A stretch of 64,000 nucleotides of DNA from Miscanthus floridulus (GCF_019320115.1 NC_089583.1:74851368-74915367); one strand, 5' to 3'. Shown: positions 1-11,949, numbered from the stretch's first letter. Program-made: numbers and translations. The notes: generated by a model not told the origin, from the sequence alone.

Positions 1-152
1 AAATGTAATGGCATGTATGCTCAACATGTTGCTACCTTATGATGTATTTTAATTTAATGAAAATTTTATTTTTCCTATATTTCATGTGCACAAAATTCAT
101 AAATAAATCATTTTGGCTCTATTTCAAAAGAGGCAAATTTTAGGGTGTTACA
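1..152 (-). repeat. Inverted LTR end of an element B copy
   Basis: Read on the minus strand from 152 this begins TGTAACACCC, the LTR start shared by elements A and B. It matches 44498-44649, the outer end of the complete B LTR, and the same junction with E pol follows. An inverted B-type element therefore probably lies just left of the window. Confidence 0.85.
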
Positions 153-155
153 TGT

Positions 156-1075
156 GAGTTCCCAAATGTCTTTCCTGAATATCTTCCTGGGTTGCCCCTG
201 GACAAAGAGGTGGAATTCTCCATTGAGCTAGAGCCTGGTACTACTCCTATCTCCCGACGCCCGTACCGCATGGCTCCAAGGGAATTGGCTGAGATGAAGA
301 AGCAGCTAGAAGAGTTAATGGAAAAAGGTTTTATCTATCCTAGTGCTTCACCATGGGGTTGCCCAGCCATTTTCATGAAGAAGAAGGATGGTACTCTATG
401 GATGTGTGTGGATTACCGCCCTCTTAATGCGGTAACGGTTAAGAACAAGTATCCGTTGCCCCGCATAGATACTTTGTTCGATCAACTAGCTAGTGCCAAG
501 GTGTTCTCGAAGATTGACCTCCGATTAGGCTATCATCAGATCAAGATCATACCACATGATATACCAAAGATAGCTTTTTCTACTAGGTATGGGATGCATG
601 AGTATCTAGTGATGTCTTTTGGTCTCACCAATGCTCCTGCCTTCTTCATGTACCTGATGAATTCAGTCTTTATGCTAGAGCTAGACAAGTTTGTGGTAGT
701 ATTCATTGATGATATACTAATTTATTCCAAGAATTTTGAAGAGCATGGCCAACACCTTCGGATAGTACTGTCTTGACTAAGGGAACACAAACTTTATGCT
801 AAATTCAGTAAGTGTGAATTTTGGTTAGATCGAGTGTAGTTTTTGAGGCATGTGTTGACACCTGACAGTGTTTCAGTAGATCCCAACAAGGTACAAGATG
901 TGTTGGATTGGAAGTCTCCCAGATCTGTGCACCAAATTTGTCAGTTCCTTGGTCTAGCTAGGTACTATTGGCATTTTATTCTAGATTTTTCCAAGATAGC
1001 TCAGCCAATGACCAAGTTGCTTCAAAAAGAAGCTAAGTTTGATTGGAGCCCTATGTGCGAGGAAGCTTTCTAAAC
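156..1075 (+). pseudogene. Reverse transcriptase domain of element E (copy 1), broken
   Basis: Reverse transcriptase copies the element's RNA into cDNA in the cytoplasmic particle. The frame begins in the linker before RT (read from the B LTR junction) and shows the conserved RPYRMAP block, the FSKIDL catalytic block, the SFGLTNAP block and the VFIDDIL active site. After VLS there is a TGA at about 774, a TAG at about 838 and a TAA near 1071, all where homologous elements have Arg or Gln codons. The TAA is not in copy 2. The upstream protease and gag are absent. The domain is clear; the gene is dead. Confidence 0.9.
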
Positions 1076-1085
1076 TCTGAAGACA

Positions 1086-1490
1086 TTTCTGACCACTGCT
1101 CTTGTGTTGGCCCAACCAAATATTAATAGGCCCTTTGATGTATATTGTGATGCCTCGAAGATAGGGCTAGGGTGTGTGCTTATGCAAGATGGGCGTGTGA
1201 TAGCTTATGTTTTGCGCCAACTAAAAAAGCATGAAGTAAATTGCCCCACTCATGATTTAGAGCTGGCAACTGTGGTCCACGCTCTGAAGATTTGGAGGCA
1301 CTATCTATTGGGCAACAAAGTGCATATCTTTACAGATCACAAGAGCCTCAAGTATATTTTCACTCAGTCTGAGCTGAACATGAGGCAGAGGGGATGGTTA
1401 GAATTGATAAACGATTATAACTTGGAAGTCCATTATTACCCAGGAAAGGCCAATGTAGTGGCTGATGCTTTGAGCCGAAAGTCACATTAG
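1086..1490 (+). pseudogene. RNase H domain of element E (copy 1)
   Basis: RNase H removes the RNA strand of the RNA-DNA hybrid during reverse transcription. Acidic catalytic positions are visible in order: DVYCDAS, HDLELAT, FTDHKS and ADALS. This is the cleanest domain of the copy, open from just after the TAA near 1071 to a TAG at about 1488. Copy 2 has CAG at that last position and instead a TGA at about 45970, so each copy gained a different stop here after duplication. Confidence 0.88.
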
Positions 1491-2705
1491 GTTGAGGAAA
1501 CAACTTTGTCTCTCAACCATGCAGAAGTGCTGGTTCACATTGCCTTGACCTCAGAGTTGCTTGAGCAGATTATTCTAGAGCAAAAGCAAGACCCCAAAGA
1601 AATTCCCCACATCAGAAAATTGATGGCCAAAGGGCATGGCCCTCACTTTAGTGTTGATGATCATGGAGTAGTGAGATACAAGGATAGACTGGTGGTTCCA
1701 TCAAATGAGGAGCTGAAAAGAAAGATTTTGAATGAAGCCCATCATTCAAAACTATTTATCCATCTTGGCAGCAACAAGATGTATCATGATCTATGCCACT
1801 TGTACTAGTGGTCCAACATGAAGTAGGACATCACCCGGCACGTCGCGGAGTGCAACACTTATGGTAGAGTTAAGGCAGATCATATGCGTACTCCAGGAAA
1901 TTTGCAACCCTTGCCCATTCTTGTTTGGAAATGGGAAGATATTTCCATAGACTTTGTGGTGGGTTTACCCCGCACATCCAAAGGTTATGATTCTATTTGG
2001 GTCATTATGGACCGTCTCACCAAGTCTGCTCACTTTATTTTAGTGCACACTAGATATACAGCCAAGAAGTATGCTGAGATATATTTTGATCGGATTGTGA
2101 CCCTACACGGAGTTCCCCTTACTATTATCTCGGATAGAGGATCAGTCTTTGTCTCTCGCTTCTGGGAGCAACTACAACAATGTCTGGGTACTCATCTCCT
2201 TAGAAGCTCAGCATATCACCCACAAACTGATGGCCAAACTGAAAGGGTGAACTAGGTGCTCGAGGATATGTTGAGAGCTTGTGTCATTTCTTTTCCTCAG
2301 AAGTGGGATGAATGCCTGAAATTAGCTGAATTTTCTTACAATAATAGCTACCAAGAGAGCATCCGCATGACACCGTTTGAAGCTCTGTATGGCAAGAAGT
2401 GTAGAACACCGCTTAACTGGGTTGAAGTGGGCGACCGTGGATACTTTAGGCCAGAATTCATCAAGGAGGCTCGAGAGGAAGTTGTCCTTATCTAGCGTCA
2501 TTTGAAGTCAGCTCAGAGCCGACAGAAAGCCTATGTAGACAAGCGAAGAAGGCCTTTGGAGTTTAAAGTTGGAGATTATGTGTATCTCAAGGTGTCTCCT
2601 ATGAGAGGGGTGCATCGTTTTGGTATCCATGGCAAGTTAGCTCCCCGATATGTGGGTCCCTACAAGATTTTAGCACAGTGTGGTCCAGTGGTGTATCAAC
2701 TCTAG
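1491..2705 (+). pseudogene. Integrase domain of element E (copy 1), broken
   Basis: Integrase joins the cDNA to host DNA. The N-terminal zinc site reads HH...C-x-x-Y: the second Cys of the usual CxxC is Tyr (CNTYGR near 1851-1868), so zinc binding is probably lost. The catalytic core shows the first Asp in SIDFVVG, the second in SDRGS and, 35 residues later, Glu in DGQTERVN. In-frame TAG codons lie at about 1806, 1824, 2253 and 2493. The C-terminal GPY-type segment (LAPRYVGPYKIL, near 2640) follows and ends at a TAG at 2703. Confidence 0.88.
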
Positions 2706-2990
2706 CTCCCTGATATCTTGTCTATGGTACATGATGTGTTTCACATCTCCTAGTTCAAGAAATATCTATGGGTGCCTGATGAAGCTGTGAAAATTGAAGG
2801 CATTCCCCTCTAGCCTGATTTGACTTATGTTGAACACCCTTTCAAGATTCTAGACAAGAAAGAAAGAGTGACCAGAAACGGGGCGGTAAAGTTTTACGAA
2901 GTGCAATGGCAAAATCATTCAGAGGATGAGGCCACGTGGGAACAAGAGAGTTACCTATTGAAGCATTCCCCCACCTCCTCTCTGGTTTAG
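2706..2990 (+). pseudogene. C-terminal chromodomain of element E pol (copy 1)
   Basis: Between about 2880 and 2970 one frame reads a chromodomain-like segment (FYEVQWQNHSEDEATWE), the signature of chromovirus integrases, which target the element to particular chromatin. Upstream the same frame holds VHDVFHIS, with TAG codons at about 2750 and 2811. It ends at TAG about 2988, shortly before the 3' LTR. The segment is short but the aromatic and acidic pattern is characteristic. Confidence 0.8.
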
Positions 2991-3085
2991 ATAGTTAGTT
3001 GATGTGTCGAAATGTATTTCCTACCTTCTTCTTACACTAGGCACATGAAATCTCGGGTCGAGATTTTGTTTTACGGGGGTAGATT

Positions 3086-4940
3086 TATAACACCCTCGGT
3101 GTTACATGGTACAACTTTTGCTAAAACCATGTCATGAGCATCATGTTTATGTATTATTGCATGTGGTAAAATGAGAAATTAAATTTTATTGCACTAATTC
3201 TCAATTTGAGCTCTAATTTATTCTTTGTCCAAATACTCTCCAGCACAGCTCAACTCACTATTGTTATCTTGATGCAACTCTAGCTCTTATTATTCTTCTC
3301 CTCCTTAATTTCCCATGCACGCACTCAGCACTCGTAAGCCCGTGAAGCACGCTTTAGTATATTCTTTGGCAAAGACGCAGTGCTTTTACTTTGTCGTGTC
3401 AAGCAAGTCAAGTTGGCAGCACATGACCGACCGGCAGTAGCATCACACATGCTACACATTAATCTCAATCACAAGCTCTGCCCGCTACGCATGTCGCTTG
3501 CTCGCTGCTCAGTTGCTTTGCAAATGCAGCTTAGACCCTTTCCATGCGTTAGCACTACAGCAACGTAGAATACTGTAGCATGAAGTAAACACGGTTCACT
3601 GCATCTTGCACGTCTTGTACTGATCAATGTGGCAAAAACTGTTCACCATAGAAAACACTGGTCACCGTAGGAAACACTTTTACCGTACAAAACACTATTC
3701 ACCATAGAAAAACACTGTTCATCTGAGCAGCACATGTGCACAAGCCGCTCCTTTTGACTAACAGGTCAATGCACAGCGGATGGCCGCCTCCTGCCGCTTC
3801 CATGTGTTGATGCTGGTCGTGTCTTTGCACGTTAGGTGAGGGCGCTGCTGAGTTGTAGTCCATGCAGGGCGACCATCTAGGCATGTGCACGCTGCACCTG
3901 GTGACCGCACTAGCATAGAGAGGTGCGTCCGCTGCATGGCAATCAATCGCCGTTCTGAATTTGGGTACAGAAGTAGACTTGACCGATGACCCCGTTTGAG
4001 AGTTGATGAGTGGTTGACGAGAAACTTCATTTGTCCAGCCAGAGCTAACACGGCAAGGCAAAGCTTCAGTAGCTAGTACATACATCTAGGTCCATGGTCT
4101 ACTACACACCACATTCGTCTATCAACATTGAAGTCTCAAGTACAACGGCACACTGCTGCACGCTTCTCCGGTTCATTCACAGTCCCCATGCCTAACCTTC
4201 TCGCCGTCCTCCTTATCCTCCTCTTGCTTAATTCCATCCCTGTGTCTCCTATCTTTAAAAGGACACATTAAGCCACCGAGCTGTCCCACTCTGCCACCCA
4301 CCATCTTGCTCTCCCAAATCAAGTTTCTCTGTTCTTGCCCGTAAAAGCTACATCTATCGATTTCTCCTAAGCTGCAATAATCAGCTAAGGTAGCTAGTCT
4401 ACAAATAATCTTCTCATTCTCTAATATTTTCTTGACCTACGAGAATGAACCAGCACCCCACGGCCAAGCACGTTTAGCCCAAAGCACACTCCAGTCCTGA
4501 TGTGCTCGTTAAGTACAAAGACCACTCAAAGTCCATCATTTGAATTAATTCACTCATGACCAAAGACCCACTCCAAGTCCATCACATGAAATCCAATTCA
4601 CATGACTAGCTAGCCAAATGCCACTAATCATTTTCCTTAATCACCCTTTATGGGACTAATTAGCGGCCACTTGGCAAAATCAATATCTCTTTCATCCAAG
4701 CTTCGATTCCATTATTTCTTCTTCCTAAATTCATTTAAATCAAGACCTATCCATCCTTATCATCTTCTTCTTTCCTAGAGCTCATTTGAATTTATTTATT
4801 TATTATGAAATAAATTTTGTTAGATTACTAAATTCCTAATCTATCTATTGGTATATTTTGTTCGTATGGTTCTGCGATGTTTTAGGGTTACTTATTAATT
4901 CTAGGTTGCTTGTTATTATTATGGTTATTTAGAGAATGAT
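3086..4940 (+). repeat. 3' LTR of element E, truncated by element C (copy 1)
   Basis: It begins TATAACACCC directly after the polypurine tract, a G-to-A variant of the standard TGTAACACCC start. It is long, AT-rich and non-coding, with several near-repeats of an AACACTGTTCACCATAG motif around 3650-3720 and a TATA-like TTTAAAAGGACAC at about 4254 followed by pyrimidine-rich sequence, as expected of a promoter and transcript start. The right edge, where C begins, is not sharp; I place it between about 4870 and 4975. Confidence 0.7.
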
Positions 4941-5547
4941 TTTTTGTGATGCATTGGTAGAAGATGAGCCCTAGCGGCCTTCGCCCGACCCTCTTAGAAG
5001 CAGACATGGTCGTCTCAACCTTCTCATTCGATCCTAACCTCGAACCGAGCCCATAGAATCCCCATTGAGGGGAGGCCATTGGGCCACCTGAGTCGCCCTC
5101 CGGAACAGCTTGGGCATCAACCATGAGGTGGGTTAAGGAGCAGTGGAATGCCACATGAGGGCTATACTGACCCTATCACCAACGATGGACCTAGATTCCA
5201 CTCGAACATGCTCGTTAGGGAGCTCACCGAGCATGTCACTTGAGCCATCAAGGCAAGTGACATTAACTCAACCTGTCTGGTTGCGGAAACCATGGATGGG
5301 GCGACGATCACAAAGACGAGCTGACCCTCGACTAGACCCCTACTACACGTGGGGGCTCAAGGAAAGTTGGACTTGTAAGGAGACCGAATGCGTGGTCGTA
5401 GAACGATGGTGCAGAACCTAGGGAGGGTGTACGTGCAAAAACAAGAGACATTTTCTCTTACTAATTTCGCTATCCTCTCCTCGATCTTTAGTGACACCCA
5501 ACCCTAGCAATGGCAAGGTGTCAGACCTCACTCTAGGGCTGATAAGG

Positions 5548-5557
5548 GTATAAATAC
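5548..5557 (+). promoter_or_regulatory. Possible TATA box in element C (copy 1)
   Basis: GTATAAATAC is a good plant TATA consensus in an otherwise GC-rich stretch and is conserved at about 50042 in copy 2. It faces right, away from the antisense gene's own start, so it is not that gene's promoter. No transcript start can be shown from sequence alone. Confidence 0.3.
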
Positions 5558-5955
5558 ACCCTTTCTGAAGAAGTCGCTGCACCCAACCTCGTCCTCATGT
5601 TAAACTTAGTGGCTAGGTCTGCGTAAATGAACGACTGAGTAAGGCCGGTTGGACTGCAAGAAACCTATGCCCCAGTAGCTATGGCACTCTTGCTTACCAG
5701 CATGATCAGAGTTTTCCTCCTACACCTCAAGCCCTGTCGTCTTAACAAATGGATGGGTCAGAACACATGAACCCCTTTTCACACATAAAAAGGGAGGAAA
5801 AACAAACCTAATCAAATGAAGCAAAACAATAAGCTTGTTCAGATAGTACAGAGGGGTCGGAGCATGTTTGCTTGTTACATGAGTGATTGCCCGACCTATC
5901 TGGCCAACTAACCCCTCCGGGGGAGAACTATGCTCTCTATTTTGTCTGCCAGGTC

Positions 5956-8900
5956 CTACGAAAGGGGAGCCACCACCGTCTCCATCTCCTCCATCTTGTG
6001 GGCTTCATAGCTAGGCATGAAGCCATGGCTCATCATCTCTAGGTCGATGCTGTCCCTGTAATGAGAACGAGCAATCGTGAAAGGACTGGTTGACCCCGGT
6101 GTGAAGCATGTTCCTCTCGAGCTGGCACACCCGAGCTGTGATCTCAATAGCATGGTCCGCGAGTGAGCTGGTCCCCTCTGATCGCACCACCTCAAGGTCA
6201 TCGTAGACCACTCTGAGGGTGGCACTTAGGACACTGAGCTCATCGCTCTCTGCCTAAAGATTCCTCCTCACATCGGCGAGGTCCATGGCTAGCTCGGTAG
6301 AGACGCTCTCAGCCTCTAGCTTCTAGGTCGTCGCATTCCTGAGCTCGACCTAGAGGGAGCCAACCTTCTGCTGCATGTCATCGCACTCTTGGTAGGCTTG
6401 GTCATGCTCTTGGAGGGCCTGGTCACGTTCTTCATGAGCCATGCCACACTACGAGCGGAGCCTCTCCATGGTTTGGAGTAGCTCATCTCGCTCCTTGTGT
6501 AGCCGGGCGACTGCCGTGACATCCAGACTCGCCCTCTTCTCTAGGTCCATGAGCTTCTCCTCAGCCCCTAGCTTTAGTTGCCTTTCCTTCTCAACCTTGG
6601 TCAGAAGGTTGAGGATCCACTGGCAGGTCTTGGCGTCCTTCTGAAGCAGCTCATCCTGCTCCTTCCTAACCATGATCTCACTGATAGGGCCTCAAATGCC
6701 CTCTCGGCCTTGTCAGCATGCCAACGGCCTCGGCCACCCACGACTGAAGACTATCCGCCTCCTTGGCAAGGGGAGTCAGCTCAGCCACCCTCTGCTAGGT
6801 GGCAATAAGCTAAGCAGTCACCTCCCCACATAGCCATGCCTCCTCAACCAAGCAGTCCCAGGTTTTCTTCTGATAACTAAGGAACTGAGACATCTCCCGG
6901 CTACGAGCGATAAGGGACTAAAGGGAGACAATGGTCAGAATACAAAAAATATATAAAGAAAGAAAAAGGCGAGAAGTAGGGTCAAGCGAATACCTAGCTG
7001 GAGGGAATGACAATGTCGCGCAAGGCACCTTGGGTGTGGTCTAGGGCTTCGAGCATGAATGCGACTCCCACATCGAGGCTCTCCCTCTCTATGCTCTCTG
7101 TGGCGGCGTCGAGAGTGAAGAGCATCGACATCGGATCCTCTGGACTCACCCAGCGGAGCAAGGGCTCGCCTAGCGTAGGCGAGTCATTACCCACCAATGT
7201 CAGGGCCAGGGATGGCTCCCCACCAGCTCTGATCGCCATTGACCCTTCTCACCATGATGTCCCCACTAGGACACTCCCTCCGGCAATGGAAGGTGTCAGA
7301 GGTACGACGCTGACTCCTCTCCTAGCACCATGACCTCCGAGGACCCCTCGGCCACATCGCCCTCCATCGGGCCCATGCCAGACGCCGTCACTTAGACCAC
7401 CGGTGGCGCAGGTCTTGCTAGTTCCCCAGGCACCGCCACGATAGCGCCCGGCTGTGACCCACCTATCATAGTCACTGCCACCTCCGCCTACGTCGATAGG
7501 GTCCTAACCGGCTACATCACACCCACCATGGTTGGTGCCACGAGCATGGTCGGCCACCGTGTACGCCCCATCATCGACAGTGGTATCATCGCCATCGCCG
7601 GCTGCTCTGTGACCCCTAAAGGCATCCGTTGAGCCCCCATGTCTATCCATCCCGCCGAGGGCATGGGCGCCATCGTGGGCAGCGCCTAACCGACCGACGA
7701 CACAGTCATGTTGGTGCCGCTCCTACCCAAAATGGGCGTGATGATAGCCGACGGCTGCCACCTCACTTGAAGGATGATGTTCTTCTTTGGTGCCAGCACC
7801 AAAGGATTACGCTGCCTCCCAATGCTGCAAGAGATGAAAAGCATAAGTCACGATGAAATCTGACCAAAATAGGGGAAAACAGAGGTGCTGATGACTCACC
7901 TCAGCGTCGTCGGGCAACAGATACATTTGGGGGCGAACCCCTAACCTCTACTATGCCTTGTTCGGGCGAGGTCGTTTTAAGCCCGCCCCTACTTCTAGGC
8001 AGAGGGGCTCGCTCCTCTTGGATCTTGAGGCACGATGGCAGAGCCACCTACCTCTATGGGCACCTTAGGCATGGCAACAGAGCTACCCACCCCTATTGGC
8101 TCCTGGGGCATGCTGATGGTATGGCCCATCTCCGTTGGCTCCCCGGACGTGCCCTCCCCTCCATGGAATGGGAAGGGCCCTGACTCCTATAAGGACGAAT
8201 CGATACCTGTCAGCACATCCTTGTTCTCCAGGTCATCCCACTCGATGTCGTCGACTACCTCGACGTCGTCACCATCATCATCATCATTGTCACTGTTGGT
8301 GTCCTCCCTTCACTCCCATGCCTGTAGCTTCTTCTGCTTCTTCTTCCTCTTGTCCTCCTTTGCCTTCCTCAGCCGCTCACCCTTGGCATGATTTGCCGCC
8401 CTCATGGATGAATCCCTTGGCAATGGCACTGGGTGATCCACGAAGATGAGGTCCCTCGCCTCATCCTATCCCTCTCAAAGTTAGTATCAAGGGGTCAGGA
8501 AATCAATTGAAGAGGAGGTATGAGGAGGGGAAACATACAAAGACGACATGGCCTGGTTTCAGCCAAATTGGAGGAAGCCCTAGCACCGGGTAGACAAAAT
8601 CGAGGGGGGTGCCCGCATCATCCCATGAAGGCTCCATCGCCTCCTTAATGCATTGTGTGACCTCGGAGTGGGGGAGCGCTCCCTTGGCAAGCGTCCTTCC
8701 ATCAAATGATGCCTCGGGCGCCATCGCATACAGTAGGAGCACGCGCATCATCAATGGTGCCACCCTCCTTGCGTGGTAGGCTCCGATGATGCCCAACCCC
8801 TTTATGCCACTCTCCTTCAGGATGTGGATGGCAGTGATGTGGTCTTGGATCTTCTTCTTATCCTTCTCCAAAATGCCCCACTTCCTCCATGACTCTAGGG

Positions 8901-9456
8901 CCTCTTTGATCAGGCAGCCGGTGAACTCTAACAGAGGGGCAGCAGCGTCGTTCTTAAGGTAGAACCACTACGAATGCCACCCCTTATTAGACATCGACAA
9001 TCGCATCGGTGGGTGCTCGTCGACCTGGTTGTTCTAGAGTTGGATACTGGCGCACCCCATCGGCATGTGTAGTTCCTGCCTACCACTCTTCTCCCTCTTC
9101 TTCTGGAAGGTGACGGCGAAGAAGTACCTCCACAAATCAAAGTGGGGGCTAATCCTTAGGAATCCCTCACATAGGGCAATGAACACAGCCATGTGCTCGA
9201 TCCCATTGGGATTGAGGTGATGTAGCTTGATCTTGTAGTAGTGTAGCAGCCCCCAAAGAAATCTGTAGGCAGGGGTCGTGAACCCACGCTCATGGAAGTG
9301 GGTGAACAACACCACATAGCCATTAGGCGACGATGGCAGACCCTCCTCATCGGGCAACAACCACTCCTCGGCCGAGGTCTATGCACGAAGAAGACTACGA
9401 TGGATGAGGCCCTCCATGCGCTGGAAGGTGATGTCAGAGCAGCACCACAGATCCAT
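5956..9456 (-). pseudogene. Antisense Transposase_28 (PF04195)-type gene of element C, four exons (copy 1)
   Basis: I recognise the N-terminal domain by FHERGFTTPAYRFLWGLL and HFDLWRYFF, typical of the plant 'putative gypsy type transposon' family, whose function is unknown. The gene model on the minus strand is: exon 1 9456-8539 (donor GTATGTTT), exon 2 about 8472-7900 (Asp/Glu-rich and Lys-rich tract; donor GTGAGT), exon 3 7824-6994 (acceptor TCTTGCAG; donor GTATTC), exon 4 about 6919-5956, a coiled coil ending METVVAPLS. Start ATG is chosen at 9456; 9417 is possible. Stops interrupt exons 1, 2, 3 and 4, including a TAG just after LLRA that is CAG in copy 2. Such genes are known as additional ORFs in large plant retroelements. 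Confidence 0.72.
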
Positions 9457-10340
9457 TGGAGGTGGGGACAGGTTGGATGCAGGCTCAACGGTGGTGGTGA
9501 TGTAGAGATGGGGAACCCTAGGCGATTGGTGGCGGTAGTCATGGCTACGGAGGCAAGGATGCAAGGTATGGAACCCGAGGGGCGAACCCTTTGGTTTTAT
9601 AGGGGCGACGGGTGCGAGGAATCCGACTGCCCACCTAGATCTCCGCGCTTGCCACGATCAGCCACAACATCTCATCATGGGAAATGCGCATGCAATCTGT
9701 GTTCGTTCCCTTAGAAAACTCGCCAAACATTTCGCCTCTCTGGACAGGCCATGACTCATCACAAGTAAGAGGAATACGGATCAAAAAACACCTTTACGGC
9801 CTGCCTAGGCCTAGGAGTTCGAAGGTGGGCCGATCGATGGGTTCGACAACCGCTCCGGGCACCCTTAGGGTAAGGGATGGAAAGGGATGGGCCCATAAGT
9901 AGCCAATACCTAGGCGCATGAGCGCCATGGGCATCCCAGCCCACGATCGAGTCTCAGCCAGGTATGATCCATGGTTTTTCCCTAAAGAAAGGCAGAGAGC
10001 CCTCGAGACTAGTTGAACAGAGTCGAGAACTATATGGATTGACCGTTGAGAATCTAAAGTTAGTCACCAAGCTAACCCTAGCTAGATCCCCATGAATGGG
10101 ATGCCGGGACCCCACTCGAACTAGCCAGCTAACAACTCACCGAGCACCATGGCTCATCCATAGATGAAAATCAGGGCATGGCTCACCCCTCCGGTTGCGG
10201 AAACCATTGATGGGGTGATAATCACAAAGGCGAGTTGACCTTAGACCAGACCCCCACTACACGCAGGGCTCGAGGAAAGTTAGACTCACAAGGAGACCAG
10301 ATGCACGGTCATAGAACAACAGACCCTCATGGGGTGCAAA

Positions 10341-10532
10341 AATCAGGAAAGACCTTTTCCAGCCCACCAAAATCTCACGGCCATAGCCACGAAGGGTCCA
10401 ACCTCAATGAGAGCAAATCACCATCCCTAGGACATACCATGGGCAACAAAAGAAGGCCATGGCCCTCAGAGTACTCCTATTTGGAAAAACCTCCGAAGGA
10501 GTATTCTACTCCTCCGAAAGCTCCGGGGCTAC
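10341..10532 (+). other. Region before the 3' LTR of element C (copy 1)
   Basis: It holds no gene I recognise. A short direct repeat of CCTCCGAA-type sequence lies at 10490-10522, and a purine-rich run (CTCCGGGGCTAC) sits just before the LTR start, where a polypurine tract would be expected. Confidence 0.4.
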
Positions 10533-10639
10533 TGTCAAGGACCAATAGCAGGGTACTCAAAGAGGAGGAGCTAATAACCATCAACATTGATTCGTTCGAG
10601 CAGTCAAGAGCATGACTATAGCTCCAACCAACCCCTAGG

Positions 10640-11330
10640 TGCACGAACTCCACCTCGCCTGACCCCTAAGGGTTGGCTTTGCCTTGCTCAACCCCTAAGG
10701 GTTGGCTCCACCTTGCCTGAACCCTGAGGGTTGGCTCTGCCTCGCCTGACCCCTGAGGGTGGATCCACCTCGCCCAACACCGAGGTCATGGGCTCTACCT
10801 CGCCTGACCCCTAAGGGTTGGCTCTGCCTCGCCCAACACCGAGGCCATGGGCTCTGCTTTGCCCGACCCCTGAGGGTTGGCTCCGCATCGCCTGACCCCT
10901 GAGGGTGGCTCTGCCTCACCTAACACCAAGGCCATGGGCTCCACCTCACCCGACCCTTGAGGGTTGGCTCTACCTCGCCAGACACCAAGGCCGTGGGCTC
11001 CACCTCTCCTGGCCCCTAAGGGTGGCTCCGCCTCGCCCAAACCCTGAGGGCGGGCCCTTCCTTACCTGACCCCTAAAGGCGGGCTCTGCCTCGCCCAACA
11101 CTGAGGCCATGGGTTCTGCCTTGCCTGACCCCTAAGGGCAAGCTCTACCTCGCCCAACATCGAGGCCATGGGCTCCGCATCGCCCGACCTCTAAGGGCTG
11201 GCTCCACCTCGCCTGACCCTTGGGTTTGGGCTCTGCCTCACCTGAGCCTAGGGTTTGCACTCCGTCTCGCTCATCCTCTATGGAGGAACTCTACCTCGAC
11301 CGACCCCAAGGCAGGGGCTCTGTCTTGCCC
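10640..11330 (+). repeat. GC-rich tandem repeats in the C LTR (copy 1)
   Basis: Two related units of about 29-31 bases are mixed: one reads roughly CCTCGCCTGACCCCTGAGGG, the other centres on CCCAACACCGAGGCCATGGG. Dimers of about 60 bases recur with much substitution. The repeats leave long open frames on the minus strand, but their low complexity argues against coding. Confidence 0.8.
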
Positions 11331-11740
11331 GATAGAGACCCATACCACCGCCAACCACTCTAGGTCCAAGCGTATGGGCCTGGGTCAAAGCTCTGACACT
11401 AGGAAGGAGACTAACACACCTCAATGTAACCCATGACCACGATGGGCCATACCTAAGGGTTCACATCAGGAACAGCATCAGGCGTACCGGTGCTGTTCTG
11501 CCTAACCCCCGTATGAACACTGACGGGCATGTCAGTTCACCATGACGCCCGCTAGGACAGGGTGGAGTGCCATGACCAGTGGATGACGCATGTGCATGGT
11601 GCCAGTAACAGACAGGGCCACGACGTGAAGCTGTCCTAGTTGACGTCTACAGGGTTGGCATGACCCGCATAGAAGAAAAGGACCCAGCGATCCTAGGGGA
11701 CCTCTTCTCCTTGTGACTCTCCTCTTTTCCCCATTGTAAC

Positions 11741-11777
11741 CCCTGCTTTTCCTTGGCCAATAAAAGGGAAAGCAGGG
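11741..11777 (+). promoter_or_regulatory. LTR promoter hairpin of element C, TATA box damaged (copy 1)
   Basis: An inverted repeat (CCCTGCTTTTCCTT and AAGGGAAAGCAGGG, one mismatch) encloses the position of the TATA box. Here the box reads CCAATAAAAG; the solo LTR and copy 2 have CCTATAAAAG. The hairpin sits in the LTR region where the core promoter is expected. Confidence 0.55.
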
Positions 11778-11949
11778 CATCCCATTAGGGAGCATCGGCA
11801 CTCATCACAACACATCATAGGAGACTCGAATCTGATCAACTCATCGAACCCCGAACATACAACCGAGCAGCAACTGAGCTCTTGGCACCCATTCACCCTT
11901 TCCATCAGAGACTTGGGACCTATCCCTCTCTCACCCATTTGTAACCCCT

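Larger units (their letters stand above)
153..3085 (+). mobile_element. Element E: truncated Ty3/gypsy chromovirus, pol and polypurine tract (copy 1)
   Basis: This is the 3' half of a gypsy element. It reads RT, RNase H, integrase and chromodomain, in the gypsy order, and then a polypurine tract (ACGGGGGTAGATT) just before an LTR start at 3086. The 5' LTR, gag, protease and the first part of RT are missing because the sequence starts at the end of an inverted B LTR. A C-terminal chromodomain places it among the chromoviruses; a Tekay/Del-like clade is my best guess. It cannot be autonomous, since every domain is broken by stops. Confidence 0.9.

Noticed and set aside
4870..4975. A sharp left boundary and target duplication for element C
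   Set aside because: No LTR start or flanking repeat could be found; the boundary is only bracketed.
5143..5421. 92-codon plus-strand frame in element C as a gene
   Set aside because: It overlaps a repeat that recurs at 10190-10320, has no recognised domain and differs between copies in length.
10695..11040. Minus-strand open frames in the GC-rich repeats of the C LTR
   Set aside because: Low-complexity Gly/Arg-rich translations of a tandem repeat inside an LTR; several frames are open at once.
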